Notes under the pieces: generated by a model
Told to the model about the DNA's origin: nothing
Seen by the model: only the letters and a program-made list of their open reading frames with translations
The model's database searches: none
Translations under genes and position numbers: made by a program
Origin: Anthoceros angustus
Taxonomy: Eukaryota > Streptophyta > Anthocerotopsida > Anthocerotales > Anthocerotaceae
NCBI GenBank assembly: GCA_010909165.1
Contig: VJWM01000019.1
Span: forward strand, 1,302,001 to 1,366,000
Direction: 5' to 3'
Length of the DNA stretch: 64,000 nucleotides
Shown here: positions 35,127 to 48,400 of the stretch, in pieces
Numbering within the stretch: the first letter of the stretch is position 1
Layout of the letters: each line of letters starts with the position of its first letter

Positions 35127-35146
35127 CATTCCCGGCAGCGCCAAAA
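35127..35146 (-). other. Primer binding site of the 32-kb element
   Basis: On the minus strand the LTR ends CGCCACA and is followed by TTTTGGCGCTGCCGGGAATG. This resembles the tRNA-Asp-type PBS of Athila/Tat-like elements, with a shortened centre compared with the copy at 12,269. Confidence 0.7.
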
Positions 35147-36049
35147 TGTGGCGGGACTTTTCTTGATGGCCGGTAGCGCACAATCCGTGTCGTTGTAGGA
35201 AGAAGTCCGTTCCCAAAGGGAATGATAGGCCCGTTTACGCGTTTGGTGATTCTTACCGTCCTTAGCGCTCGTTCGGTCTCAACACACATACTCCTAACTA
35301 CTCTAGCGTTCACCGTCTGAGGCCGGTATGGCCAAGCGTTTAGACCCGTTCGTCCGTATCGTTCATACATCCTTCACGCATCAGTCCTTTCCTCTCTCCT
35401 CTCACGCTACACTCTTGATCTTAGAAAAAGGCGGATTCTGTGATCCGGACCTCCTCGTCGCGGGCCTCTCCGTCCGGGCTCTACACGCCCTCCGGAGTTC
35501 CTCCGGCTCACGCGTTCGTCATTCGGTCGGACGCGGCTCGGACGAGCCGCATCACGATCACCCTTCCCGCACACACCACAACGCTAAGTCCGCCACCGGA
35601 CCTTGATCAATCTCCCGAGCGCCGTGGCTCGCTGACTCAGACTCACGTTAGCAAGAAGACTCACAAGGTCCGCAAGAACGCGCATCAACACCAAGAGAAA
35701 GATGCTTTACTAGAGCATCTCTTATATCGCCCAAGGTGGCGTCTTTATTACACCCCTATTACGGTGATAGCCAAGATACCCTAATCCCACTACTTATCCC
35801 TATCTCCTTCGCCGGGGTGGAAGGTCCTGGGCCCCGCCGGAATGGGTGGTCAATCCCCGTCAGCGGTTGTGGTGCACCCAATCGGATGATCCGTGGCGGG
35901 CCCTCCTCTCCCGGAATCACAGCCGGGTTGGGCTCTGGCGGTCGACAACCGCTACCACGACGCCATCCTCCTCCTCGGGGTCCTCGCCGGTGGGGCCACC
36001 ACCATCGGCTCTAGCGTAAGTCGAAGGGGCTCCTCATCGCCGCAGCCCC

Positions 36050-36232
36050 GGGTCCGGACTTGAGTCCGGACTTGAGTCCGGACTTGGTCCGGACAAAGTC
36101 CGGACTTGGTCCGGACTTGTGGTCCGGACCTCGTGGTCCGGATGACACGGGTCCGGACTTGTGGTCCGGACTTGGTCCGGACAAAGTCCGGACTTGGTCC
36201 GGCCTGGGGTCCGGACAAAGTCCGGACTCCAC
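36050..36232. repeat. TCCGGA-rich minisatellite in LTR U3
   Basis: Units of the type GTCCGGACTTG are repeated about fifteen times with variants such as GTCCGGACAAA and GTCCGGACCTC. Shorter patches lie at 18,840-18,965 (3' LTR) and 37,775-37,920. TCCGGA is a palindrome containing CCGG, a CpG and CHG methylation context. Confidence 0.85.
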
Positions 36233-39200
36233 CAGGTTTCCTCCCTCACGGGACTCCTCCGTGGCTCTCCTCAAGTCCTCCATGTTCCCGATCGCCCGGT
36301 GACTCCTTCTGCTGGCCCCTCCTTCCATGGTGAGGTGCGGGGTGCTTACCTCGATCGCATCCGCCGCTCCTCCTCGCTCCTCCGGCTGCTCCTCGGTTGC
36401 TCCTCTCCGCTCCGTCATCTCCAAACAGGCCACTAGGGTCCCTGTCTTTGTCCCGTGGCCTTCATCTCCTTGAGCCTTCCGGTCCGTCCGTCTGCTTGCG
36501 CCGAGAGGCTTCATCGCCTCAGAGCTCGCGGTAATAGGCAAAGTCCGAATCGACTTGTTGAATTGCCTCTTCCACGTGCCCGAGCACCGATACTCCCTCC
36601 GCCATAAGTGTTCCGGAGCGGGCGTCGCTTGTTGGGCCACCTCTCCGCCAGACGACACCGAGCCGGTCAGATCACGCGAGGCTACAAGGCGGCCTCGGTC
36701 ACCTCCTGCTGCCATGTTGCTCACTTTGCTCCGGCTCCGTCGTTTCCTTCCATTGCCCGCTTACCGCGCGTTCCCTTCCGCCTTTCTCACTGGACCAGCT
36801 TTCTTTTCGCTTGCTCGCTCCTCCGTTCATTACGGCCTTTAGCTCATGACTCCCTCTCAGGCGGTCGGATACCTCCGTCCAGGCTCGGACTTCCTCCACC
36901 TCTTCAGAGCCCGGCAACGCCCAACCTCGATAGTCGCCGATTTTCCTCCGCCTTCGACGGAGCCGAGGCACTCTTCGCTCAAGTCGTGGATTCTCTCGTT
37001 GAGAATCACCGCCGCCCGACGATCTTGGAGTTGTAGCCCGTGTCTCGTCCTCCATCTGCCGCCTCCTTCTACTCCTGGCAGAGATCCCTATCTCCCGAGT
37101 CTTGGCCCTTGCTCGCTCCATAGCCTGCGGGCCTTCGAGTTAGCCTCCTACGTCATACCGACTCTTCCACCCGATCACGTCAGAGTGATCCTGCCTTGCC
37201 GCGGCCCACTCTTCGCCGCCTTTACAGGCCTCGCCCACTTGGCGCCGCTTAGCCGGGCCGCCTCCGCGGTCCGAGCTCTCTGCTTGTGCCGGGCCTCTTC
37301 CGCCTCTGCTGCGCTTCCCTCTTGCAAGGTCCTCCGCCCGCTTGGCCTCTCGAGGCCACTGCATACCAAGAACCTTGGCTTGGCCCCGCCGAACCGCCTG
37401 GCCTCGGCCCCTCTTATCTGCGCCCAAGGTGGCGTCTTTATTACACCCCTATTACGGCGTGCCATTTCGGTATACCTAATCGACGCCTACCATTCTCCCC
37501 TATCTCCTTGTTGTTGGGAAGGTCACAGGCCCCTCGGGGGTGGTCAATCCCCGTCAGCGGTTGTGGTGCACCCAATCGGATGATCCGTGGCGGGCCCTCC
37601 TCTCCCGGAATCACAGCCGGGTTGGGCTCTGGCGGTCGACAACCGCCCGTTACCACGTCATCCTCCCTGGCCTCACAGGTCCTTGGCGGTGGGGCCACCG
37701 GCTCCCCTAAGCGTAAGTCGAAGGGGCTCCTCCTTCTTGATCGGTCCTCGAGGTCTGTCTCGACTCACGAACTTGAGTCCGGCTTATTCACAGGTCCGTG
37801 GCTAGGTCCGACCTTGTCTCGGGTCCGGACCTCGGTCCGGACTTATTAAGTCCGGACTTGAGTCGGACTTATTAAGTCGGACTTGGTCGGCCTCCCTCAG
37901 GGTCCGGACAAAGTCGGACTCCGCCCACCGGGTTTCCTCCCTCACGGGACTCCTCAGTGGCTCTCCCTCGAAGTCCTCCATGTTCCCGATCGCCCGGTGA
38001 CTCGCCGTTGGCCCTCCTTCCATGGTGAGGTGCGGGGTGCTTACCTCGATCGCATCCGCCGCTCCTCGTTCTGCTCCTCGGTTGCTCCTCTCCTCCGTCA
38101 TCTCAAGCAGGGCCACTAGGGTCCCTGTCTTTGTCCCGTGGCCTTCATCTCCAGGCCTTCCGGTCCGTTCTGCGGCCGTCGAGGCTTCTCCGGGGGCTCG
38201 GCGTGGTAATAGGCAAAGTCAGATCGACTTGAATTGCCTCTTCCACGTGTGCGGGCACCGATACTCCCTCCGCCATAAGTGTTCCGGAGCGGGCGTCGCT
38301 TGTTGGGCCACCTCTCCGCCAGACGACACCGAGCCGGTCAGATCACGCGAGGCTACAAGGCGGCCTCGGTCACCTCCTGCTGCCATGTTGCTCACTTGCT
38401 CCGGCTCCGTCGTTTCCTTCCATTGCCCGCTTACCGCGCGTTCCCTTCCGCCTTTCTCACTGGACCAGCTTTCTTTTCGCTTGCTCGCTCCTCCGTTCAT
38501 TACGGCCTTTAGCTCATGACTCCCTCTCAGGCGGTCGGATACCTCCGTCCAGGCTCGGACTTCCTCCACCTCTTCAGAGCCGGCAACGCCCAACCTCGAT
38601 AGTCGCCGATTTTCCTCCGCCTTCGACGGAGCCGAGGCACTCTGTTTCGTGCTCGAGTCGTGGATTCTCTCGTTGAGAATCACCGCCGCCCGACGATCTT
38701 GGAGTTGTAGCCCGTGTCTCGTCCTCCATCTGCCGCCTCCTTCTACCTCCTGCGGTGTACTCGGAGATCCCTATCTCCCGAGTCTTGGCCCTTGCTCGCT
38801 CCTTAGCTTGTGCCGGGCCTCTTCCGCCTCCTTCTACCTCCTGCTCCTTGGGCCACCTCTCCGCTCCGTCATCTCAAGCAGGGCCACTAGGGTCCCTGTC
38901 TTTGTCCCGTGGCCTTCATCTCCTTCGCCGCCTTTACAGGCCTCGCCCACTTGGCGCCGCTTAGCCGGGCCGCCTCCGCCAGTCCCGAGCTCTCTGCTTG
39001 TGCCGGGCCTCTTCCGCCTCCGGCTCATATGGCAGCAGCGTCCAACTCCTTGGATAGTCGCCGATTTTCCTCCGTCTTGAGGCGGGCTGGCACTCTGTTT
39101 CGTGCTCGAGTCGTGGATTCTCTCGTTGAGAATCACTGCTCAAGCGCATCTTGGGTTGTAGCTCCGTGTCCTTCCGTCCTCCATCTGCTGCCGCCTCCTT

Positions 39201-42200
39201 CTACCTCCTGCGGTACTCGGAGATCCCTATCTCCCGTCTTGGCCCTTGCACTCCATAGCCTTTGTCGGCCTTGAGGTTACCTCGGTACTGACTCTCTCCA
39301 CGGTTCCGATCATGATCCGGTCGCTCTTTTGCAGCGGCTCAGGCTCCTTTCCGGCCTCGCCCAGGCCTCGGGCCGCCTCCAGTCCGAGCTCTCTGCCGGG
39401 CCTCTTCCGCCTCTGCTGCGCTTCCCTCTTAGCACTGCAAGGTCCTCCGCCTCTTGGCCTCTCGAGGCCACTGCATACCAAGAACCTTGGCTTGGCCCCG
39501 CCGAACCGCCTGGCCTCGGCCCGCCACCGGCGCTTCCTTCCTCGATCCGAGCGAGGGACTCCGCCTTTCCTTTGCCCCTCGCCGCCTTCACTTGCTCTTG
39601 AGTTCCACCATCCTCCTCCGGGTGGCCTCCACTTCTGGGTCTTCTCCACTCACAGAGACCCCAAAGCATTCCGTCCATGGCGGTAGCAGGACTCGCCGTG
39701 TTTCTTCCACGGCCACCGTGAGGCCCCACAAAGTCCGTAGTGGAGCCGGCATTTCTCGGCCAAGGACCTCCATACCCCCGAGTAAGTCCGGACTGGGTTC
39801 TCGGACCTAATCGGGACCCTCGGTCACAGTGGTGGTCAGTCTCACCCTCTTGGCCCTTGCACTCCATAGCCTTTGTCGGCCTTGAGGTTACCTCGGTACT
39901 GACTCTCTCCACGGTTCCGATCATGATCCGGTCGCTCTTTTGCAGCGGCTCAGGCTCCTTTCCGGCCTCGCCCAGGCCTCGGGCCGCCTCCAGTCCGAGC
40001 TCTCTGCCGGGCCTCTTCCGCCTCTGCTGCGCTTCCCTCTTAGCACTGCAAGGTCCTCCGCCTTGGCCTCTGAGCTTGCTTTGTTGCTGGTGAAGAACCT
40101 TAACCCGATCTGCTTGAACCGGGCCTCGCTCCACCGGCGTTTCCCTTCCTCGATCCGGCGAGGACTCCGCCTTTCCTTTGCCCCTCGGCCGCCTTCACTT
40201 GCTCTTGGGTTCCACCATCCTCCTCGGGTGGCCTCCACTTCTGGGTCTTCTCCATTTGTACCAGAGACCCCAAAGCATTCCGTCCATGGCGGTAGACTTC
40301 GTGTTTCTTCCACGGCACTGAGAGTAGGGCCGGCATTTCTCGGTCCAGGACCTCCATCTGCGAGTCCGGGAGTGGGTTCTCGGACCTAATCGGGACCCTC
40401 GGTCACAGTGGTGGTCAGTCTCACCCTCTTGGCCCTCTTGGCCTCTAACTCCTTTGTGCCCTCTTTCTCCGGGGCCTTGAGGTTCTCATTTGCTGGACTC
40501 TCGGTTCGATCACGTGCATGATGGTCGCTCTTTTGCCGGCTTGAGCTCCTTCGCCGCCTTTACAGGCCTCGCCCACTTGGCTACTCGGGCCGCCTCCGCG
40601 GTCCGAGCTCTCTGCTTGTGCCGGGCCTCTTCCGCCTCTGCTGCGCTTCCCTCTTGCAAGGTCCTCCGCGCTTGGCCTCTGAGCTTGCTTGTTACGGTGA
40701 AGAACCTTAACCATCTGCTGAACCGCCGGGCCTCGCGCTCCGCCACCGGCGTTTCCCTTCCTCGATCGGCGAGGACTCCGCCTTTCCTTTGCCCCTCGGC
40801 CGCTTCACTTGCTCTTGGGTTCCACCATCCTCCTCGGGTGGCCTCCACTTCACAGGTCTTCTCCATGTACCAGAGACCCCAAAGCATTCCGTCCATGGCG
40901 GTAGCAGGACTCGCCGTGTTTCTTCCACGGCCGAGTGAGGCCCCACAAAGTCCGTAGTGGGGCCGGCATTTCTCGATCCGCCAAGGACCTCCATACCATG
41001 ATCGGGGTCGGGGTGGGTTCTCGGACCTAATCGGGACCCTCGGTCACAGTGGTGGTCAGTCTCACCCTCTTGGCCCTCTTGGCCTCTAACTCCTTTGTGC
41101 CCTCTTTCTCCACAGGGCTCGGAGGAGGTGAGGGGGTCCGGAGCAAGCTCTTTTGCCCCTTCCCCGGGACAGACTGCTCGGGTGGCCTCCACTTCTGGGT
41201 CTTCTCCATGAGACCCCAAAGCATTCCGTCCATGGCGGTAGAACTTCGCCGTGTTTCTTCCACGGCCGTGAGAGGCCCCACAAAGTCCGTAGTGGGGCCG
41301 GCATTTCTCGATCCCAAGGACCTCCATCCCTTGATCCGGAGTAAGTCGGTGGGTTCTCGGACCTAATCGGGACCCTCGGTCACAGTGGTGGTCAGTCTCA
41401 CCCTCTTGGCCCTCTTGGCCTCTAACTCCTTTGTGCCCTCTTTCTCACAGGGCTCGGAGGAGGTGAGGGGGTCGGGAGCAAGCTCTTTTGCCCCTTCACA
41501 GCCGGGGCAGGCGGCTCGAGGTGGGCTGCTGACCTCCACTCCTTGGGCCACGTCCCTTCGCCTCCCACCGCCTCTTGACCTCTTGCAGGTGGGTAAGGCA
41601 CTGCACCTTCCGAGGTCACAGGTAGGCGGCACCGTCTTCCGCCTCCGGCTCATACATGGCAGCAGCGTCCAACTCCTTGGATAGTCGCGATTTTCCTCCG
41701 TCTTGAGGAGGGAGGCACTCTGTTTCGTGCTCGGTCGTGGATTCTCTCGTTGAGAATCACTGCTGCTCACGCATCTTGGGTTGTAGCTCGGCGTGTCCTT
41801 CTTGTCCTCCATCTGCCGCCTCCTTCTACCTCCTGCATGTGCTCGGAGATCCCTATCTCCCGAGTCTTGGCCCTTGCACCTCCATAGCGCCTTTGTCGCG
41901 GCCTTGAGTTAGCCTCGGTACTGCTGTGACTCTCTCCACGGTTCGATCACGTCTGTAGTGATCCGGTCGCTCTTTTGCGACTTGGCTCCTTCGCCGCCTT
42001 TACAGGCCTCGCCCCGCCTTGCTCTGGCCGGGCCGCCTCCGCGGTCCGAGCTCTCTGCTTGTGCGGGCCTCTTCCTCCTGCGCTTCCCTCTTCGCAAGGT
42101 CCTCCGCGCTTGGCCTCTGAGCTTGCTTATTTGTTGCCGCGGTGAAGAACCTTAAGATCTGCTGAACGCCGGGCCTCGCGCTCCGCCACCGGCGTTTCCC

Positions 42201-45200
42201 TTCCTCGATCCGAGGGACTCCGCCTTTCCTTTGCCCCTCGGCGCCTTCACTTGCTCTTGGGTTCCACCATCCTCCTCGGGTGGCCTCCACTTCACAGGTC
42301 TTCTCCATGTACCAGAGACCCCAAAGCATTCCGTCCATGGCGGTAGAACTTCGCCGTGTTTCTTCCACGGCGGTGTGAGGCCCCACAAAGTCCGTAGTGG
42401 GGCCGGCATTTCTCGGTCCCAAGGACCTCCATCCCTTGATCCGGAGTAAGTCGGTGGGTTCTCGGACCTAATCGGGACCCTCGGGTCACAGTGGTGGTCA
42501 GTCTCACCCTCTTGGCCCTCTTGGCCTCTAACTCCTTTGTGCCCTCTTTCTCACAGGGCTCGGAGGAGGTGAGGGGGTCGGGAGCAAGCTCTTTTGCCCC
42601 TTCACAGCCGGGGCAGGCGGCTCGAGGTGGGCTGCTGACCTCCACTCCTTGGGCCACGTCCCTTCGCCTCCCACCGCCTCTTGACCTCTTGCAGGTGGGT
42701 AAGGCACTGCACCTTCCGAGGTCACAGGTAGGCGGCACCGCCTTCCTCCGAGTTCGTCGGGGCTCGGCGGTCGTGGTTGTTGTTGTTGTTGTGCAGCCGG
42801 TCGGGCCGCGCCCTCGGCATCGGCTCCCTCACTGTCTTGCTCGGCACCAAAAGGAGGAAGGGAATCGCCTCCCAAACTTCCCTGGGTGGTGAGGGGTTCG
42901 CTCAGGGCGTATGGAGTCAGGAATCCTCCCGCCGCCTCCTCCGAGTCCGCTTGGTCTTGAAGGGCGACCCCCACCTCAGGCGCCCTTGCACGCTCTACTT
43001 GGCGGGGCCTCCGGCCCTTGGCGCTCAAGCTCTCCTTCAGAGCTCGAAATGTCCCCATACATGAATCGGTATGGGGTCAGCCCCGATGGCGAGGGCTTCT
43101 CGCTCCTTAGCTTGCGTGCCTCTGGTGAACGGGCGAAGATAATCCTTCCCGTCGCTCTCTTCCCATTGGGCGCATGCGAGAATACCAGTTATCACCAAGG
43201 TGATCCACCTTGGTGAGCAGTGTTCCAATGGACAATGATCCGGGCTACCGCCTTACTCGACCGTCGCCAGATCGGATATCAACCATCCGTTGGTTGTCCG
43301 CTGCCTGTGCCCTCAAGATCGCCACTGGTGGCCCTATCTTCCCTTCGCCTTAAGGGGCTCGGCACCACGCCCCTTCTTCCTCCTTCTGTAGGCCATCCTC
43401 GGGACCTCCAAGGTCCATCGCCTGGTCCTCCGGAGGTTCTTGGATCGGACCTCCTTGTTGATCGCCGATCTTCCGCAAACTCCCGACTAGAGTAGCGTTG
43501 TCAAAGGTCCGACCATTTGGAACACGTCCGGATGCCACTCCTGCACCAATTCCCTGCTTCCTCCACCAGGCAAGTCCGGATAGCGCGGGTCACAATGTTG
43601 CGCCCACGAGGGTCCATGGCTCCTGCACCAATTCCCTGCTTCCTCCGGCCCGAAGTCCGGATAGCGCGGGTCACAATGTTGCGCTCCACGGTCCATGGCT
43701 CCCAGTTTCCGTCGGCTTTTGGGTGCCATTGCTTCCTCCTGTAGCCGCCGTCGAGTCCGCCGGGGCACGATGTTCCTCCTTCGCCGCGTTCGCTGCTCCA
43801 ACCTTGACGGTGCGCCACGCCTGCCGATCGGCGCCCAAAAAGATAGCGCCAGAGAGCCGGAATGGAGCGCAAGGGACCGTGAGGATTGTCTGAGGTCGCG
43901 AAATAAATGACCTCCCTCCTTGGCCGCCAGGAAGTAACCGCGGAAGGCGCTGGTCCAGAATCGCCGGGTCCGCATGGCTTACGACCCACGCCTGCTTACT
44001 CGCCTTACGCCTCTTGACCTCTTGCCACTCGTGGGCGGGGTAAATCTGCACCTCGAGGTCTTTGCGTTGGTAAGCGGCACCGTCTTCGCCTCTTGGCTCC
44101 CGTTGAGTTCGTCGGGGCTCGGCGGTCGTGGTTGTTGTTGTTGTTGTGCAGCCGGTCGGGCCGCGCCCTCGGCATCGGCTCCCTCACTGTCTTGCTCGGC
44201 ACCAAAAGGAGGAAGGGAATCGCCTCCCAAACTTCCACAGGTGGTGAGGGGTTCGCTCAGGGCGTATAGTCAGGAATCCTCGATCGTCCTCCTCCGAGTC
44301 GCTTGGTCTTGAAGGGCGACCCCCACCTCAGGCGCCCTTGCACGCTCTACTTGGCGGGGCCTCCGCCGGGCGCCGCTCAAGCTCTCCCTCCTTGAGCTCG
44401 AAATGTCCCCATACATGAATCGGTATGGGGTCGGCCGATGGCGAGGCTTCTCGCTCCTTAGCTTGCGTGCCTCTGGCAACGGCGAAGATAATCCTTCCCG
44501 TCGCTCTCTTCCCATTGGGCGCATGCGAGAATACCAGTTATCACCAAGGTGATCCACCTTGGTGGCGAGTTCAATGGACAATGATCCGGGCTACCGCCTT
44601 ACTCGGATCCGGCGGATCGGATATCAACCATCCGTTGGTTGTCCTGCGTTCGAGCCTCGGCGCCGGTGGCCCTATCTTCCCGCCTTAAGGGGCTCGGCAC
44701 CGCCCCTTCTTCCTCCTTGGGTTGTAGGCCATCCTCGGGACCTCAAGGTCCATCGCCTCGGTCCTCCGGAGGTTCTTGGATCGGACCTCCTTGTTGATCG
44801 CCGCCCGGCATCTTCGGGCAAACTCCGGACTAGAGTAGCGTTGTCAAAGGTCCGAACCATTTGGAACACGTCCGGATGCCACTCCTGCACCAATTCCTCC
44901 TCCGGCCGGGCCCGAAGTCGGATAGCGCGGGTCACAATGTTGCGCTCCACGGTCCATGGCTCCCAGACTCATCGGCTTTTGGGTGCCATTGCTTTCTCCT
45001 CCTCTTGTTCTTGTAGAGTCCGTGGCACGATGTTCCTCCTTCGCCCGTTCATTGCTCCAACCTTGTGATGCGCGCTCTAAAGGTGGCGCCCAAAAGCGCG
45101 AGCGGATTGCGGGCGCAAGGGCTGAGGATGCGGAGTGCGCGTGAGCACCTCCCTCCTTGGCGCTTGTGGAAATGCTGGCGGAAGCGCCTCTTCGTTGTCC

Positions 45201-45435
45201 GTAGCGCGAGTGCGCGGCTTCTCGACCCTCGCTTACTGCGGCCTTCGCGCGCGCGCGGGCGTGAATACCGCTATAACGGCCTCGCAAGGTTACCCCGGCC
45301 TCATGCCCGACCTCCACTCGGCCGCCCACGTGGCGCCCTGCCTCGTCCCTCACGCCTCCACTCCTAGGTTACTTTCCTGGCGTACTTATCCTATTTTGAC
45401 TGGGGTGGGTTCCGGACTTATCTCATTCGGCGTAG

Positions 45436-48400
45436 TCCGAGCTCTCTGCTTGTGCGGGCCTCTTCCGCCTCTGCTGCGCTTCCCTCTTCAAGGTCCTCCG
45501 CGCTTGGCCTCCCAGGCTTGCTTGTGACTGAAGAACCTTAACCAGTCTGCTTGAACCCGGCCTCGCTCCGCCACCGGCGTTTCCCTTCCTCGATCCGGGG
45601 ACTCCGCCTTTCCTTTGCCCCTCGCCTTCACTTGCTCTTGGGTTCCACCATCCTCCTCGGGTGGCCTCCACTTCTGGGTCTTCTCCATGAGACCCCAAAG
45701 CATTCCGTCCATGGCGGTAGAACTTCGCCGTGTTTCTTCCACGGCCGTGAGAGGCCCCACAAAGTCCGTAGTGGGGCCGGCATTTCTCGATCCCAAGGAC
45801 CTCCATCCCTTGATCCGGAGTAAGTCGGTGGGTTCTCGGACCTAATCGGGACCCTCGGGTCACAGTGGTGGTCAGTCTCACCCTCTTGGCCCTCTTGGCC
45901 TCTAACTCCTTTGTGCCCTCTTTCTCACAGGGCTCGGAGGAGGTGAGGGGGTCGGGAGCAAGCTCTTTTGCCCCTTCACAGCCGGGGCAGGCGGCTCGAG
46001 GTGGGCTGCTGACCTCCACTCCTTGGGCCACGTCCTTTGCCCCTCCTTACGCCTCTTGACCTCTTGCCACTCAGGTAGGCGGGGTAAGAATCGGCACCTT
46101 CGAGGTCTTTGCGTTGGTAAGCGGCACCGCCTCTTGGCCCTCTTGGCTCCCGTTGAGTTCGTCGGGGCTCGGCGTCGTGGTTGTTAATTTGTTACTGCGG
46201 TCGGGCCGCCGCGCCCTCCGGCATCGGCTCCCTCCAGTCTTGCTCGGAGGGCACCAAAAGGAGGAAGGGAATCGCCTCCCAAACTTCCACAGGTGGTGAG
46301 GGGTTCGCTCAGGGCGTATGGAGTCAGGAATCCTCGATCGTCCTCCTCCAGTCGCTTGGTCTTGAAGGGCGACCCCCACCTCAGGCGCCCTTGCTCTACT
46401 TGGCGGGGCCTCCGGCCCTTGGGCGCCCGCTCAAGCTCCCTCCTTGAGGGCTCGAAATGTCCCCATACATGAATCGGTATGGGGTCGGCCGATGGCGAGG
46501 CTTCTCGCTCCTTAGCGTGCCTCTGGTGAGCCAGGCGAAGATAATCCTTCCCGTCGCTCTCTTCCCATTGGGCGCATGCGAGAATACCAGCGAGTTATCA
46601 CCAAGGTGATCCACCTTGGTGGCGAGTTCAATGGACAATGATCCGGGCTACCGCCTTACTCGTATCCGGATCGGATATCAACCATCCGTTGGTTGTCCAT
46701 TGCGTTCGAGCCTCGGCATCGCGGTGGCCCTATCTTCCCCGCCTTAAGGGGCTCGGCACCGCCCCTTCTTCCTCCTTGGTTGTAGGCCATCCTCGGGACC
46801 TCAAGGTCCATCGCCTCGGTCCTCCGGAGGTTCTTGGATCGGACCTCCTTGTTGATCGGACATCTTCGGGCAAACTCCGGACTAGAGTAGCGTTGTCAAA
46901 GGTCGAGACCATTTGGAACACGTCCGGATGCCACTCCTGCACCAATTCCCTTCCTCCGGCCCGGGCCCGAAGTCCGGATAGCGCGGGTCACAATGTTGCG
47001 CTCCACGGTCCATGGCTCCCAGACTCGGCTTTTGGGTGCCATTGCTTTCTCCTCCTCTTGTTCTTGTAGGCTGGCGGAGTCCGTGGCACGATGTTCCTCC
47101 TTGCGTTGCTCCAACCCAGCGGTCGCGCTCTAAAAGGCGCCCAAAAAGCGAGCGGATTGCGGGCGCAAGGGCTATGAGGATTGCGGAGGCTGCCGGCCAT
47201 GACCTCCCTCCTTGGCGCTTGTGGAAATGCTGGGCGGAAGGCGCCTCTTCGTTGTCCGTAGCGCGAGTGCATGGCTTCTCGACCCTCGGCCCTGCGGCCT
47301 TCGCGCGCGCGCGGGCGTGAATACTGCCTGCGGCCTCAGCAGGTTACAGTCTGACCTCTGCATGCCCGACCTCCACTCGGGGCCGTCCACGTGGCGCCCA
47401 TCCTCACGCCTCCGCTCCTAGGTTACTTTCCTGGCGTACTTATCCTATTTTGACACAGGTGGGTTCCGGACTTATCCGTTACTCCGTAGTCGGAGCTTGC
47501 CATAGTGGTACCGGGGTCCGTTGTTCACTCAGTCGGAGTATACTCCGAGCCTCGTCCGGCGCTACCCCAATTTATTCCTCCTTTTCCGCCTTTACAGGCC
47601 TCACTTGGCCTGCTCAGCGCCTCCGAGTCCGAGCTCTCTGCTTGTGCGGGCCTCTTCCGCCTCTGCTGCGCTTCCCTCTTCAAGGTCCTCCGCGCTTGGC
47701 CTCCCAGGCTTGCTTGTGACTGAAGAACCTTAACCAGTCTGCTTGAACCCGGCCTCGCTCCGCCACCGGCGTTTCCCTTCCTCGATCCGGGGACTCCGCC
47801 TTTCCTTTGCCCCTCGCCTTCACTTGCTCTTGGGTTCCACCATCCTCCTCGGGTGGCCTCCACTTCTGGGTCTTCTCCATGAGACCCCAAAGCATTCCGT
47901 CCATGGCGGTAGAACTTCGCCGTGTTTCTTCCACGGCCGTGAGAGGCCCCACAAAGTCCGTAGTGGGGCCGGCATTTCTCGATCCCAAGGACCTCCATCC
48001 CTTGATCCGGAGTAAGTCGGTGGGTTCTCGGACCTAATCGGGACCCTCGGGTCACAGTGGTGGTCAGTCTCACCCTCTTGGCCCTCTTGGCCTCTAACTC
48101 CTTTGTGCCCTCTTTCTCACAGGGCTCGGAGGAGGTGAGGGGGTCGGGAGCAAGCTCTTTTGCCCCTTCACAGCCGGGGCAGGCGGCTCGAGGTGGGCTG
48201 CTGACCTCCACTCCTTGGGCCACGTCCTTTGCCCCTCCTTACGCCTCTTGACCTCTTGCCACTCAGGTAGGCGGGGTAAGAATCGGCACCTTACGAGGTC
48301 TTTGCGTTGGTAAGCGGCACCGCCTCTTGGCCCTCTTGGCTCCCGTTGAGTTCGTCGGGGCTCGGCGTCGTGGTTGTTAATTTGTTACTGCGGTCGGGCC

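Larger units (their letters stand above)
30975..35146 (-). pseudogene. Four gag-like copies in tandem
   Basis: Units start near 30,975, 31,861 and 32,748 (about 890 bp apart), with a fourth at 34,198-35,146. Each has on the minus strand a Lys-rich run (KKKKKKRVRLRRKSLEEEED) near 31,240, 32,140, 33,030 and 34,380, and an acidic Ser/Glu stretch. Upstream of that run is a conserved block with MAPTSTK or MAPTDQTS and IFGGKKE. The part at 30,997-30,200 is Pro/Arg-rich and looks like the gag 3' end. No CCHC knuckle was found. The gag assignment rests on position after the PBS and on composition. Confidence 0.55.
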
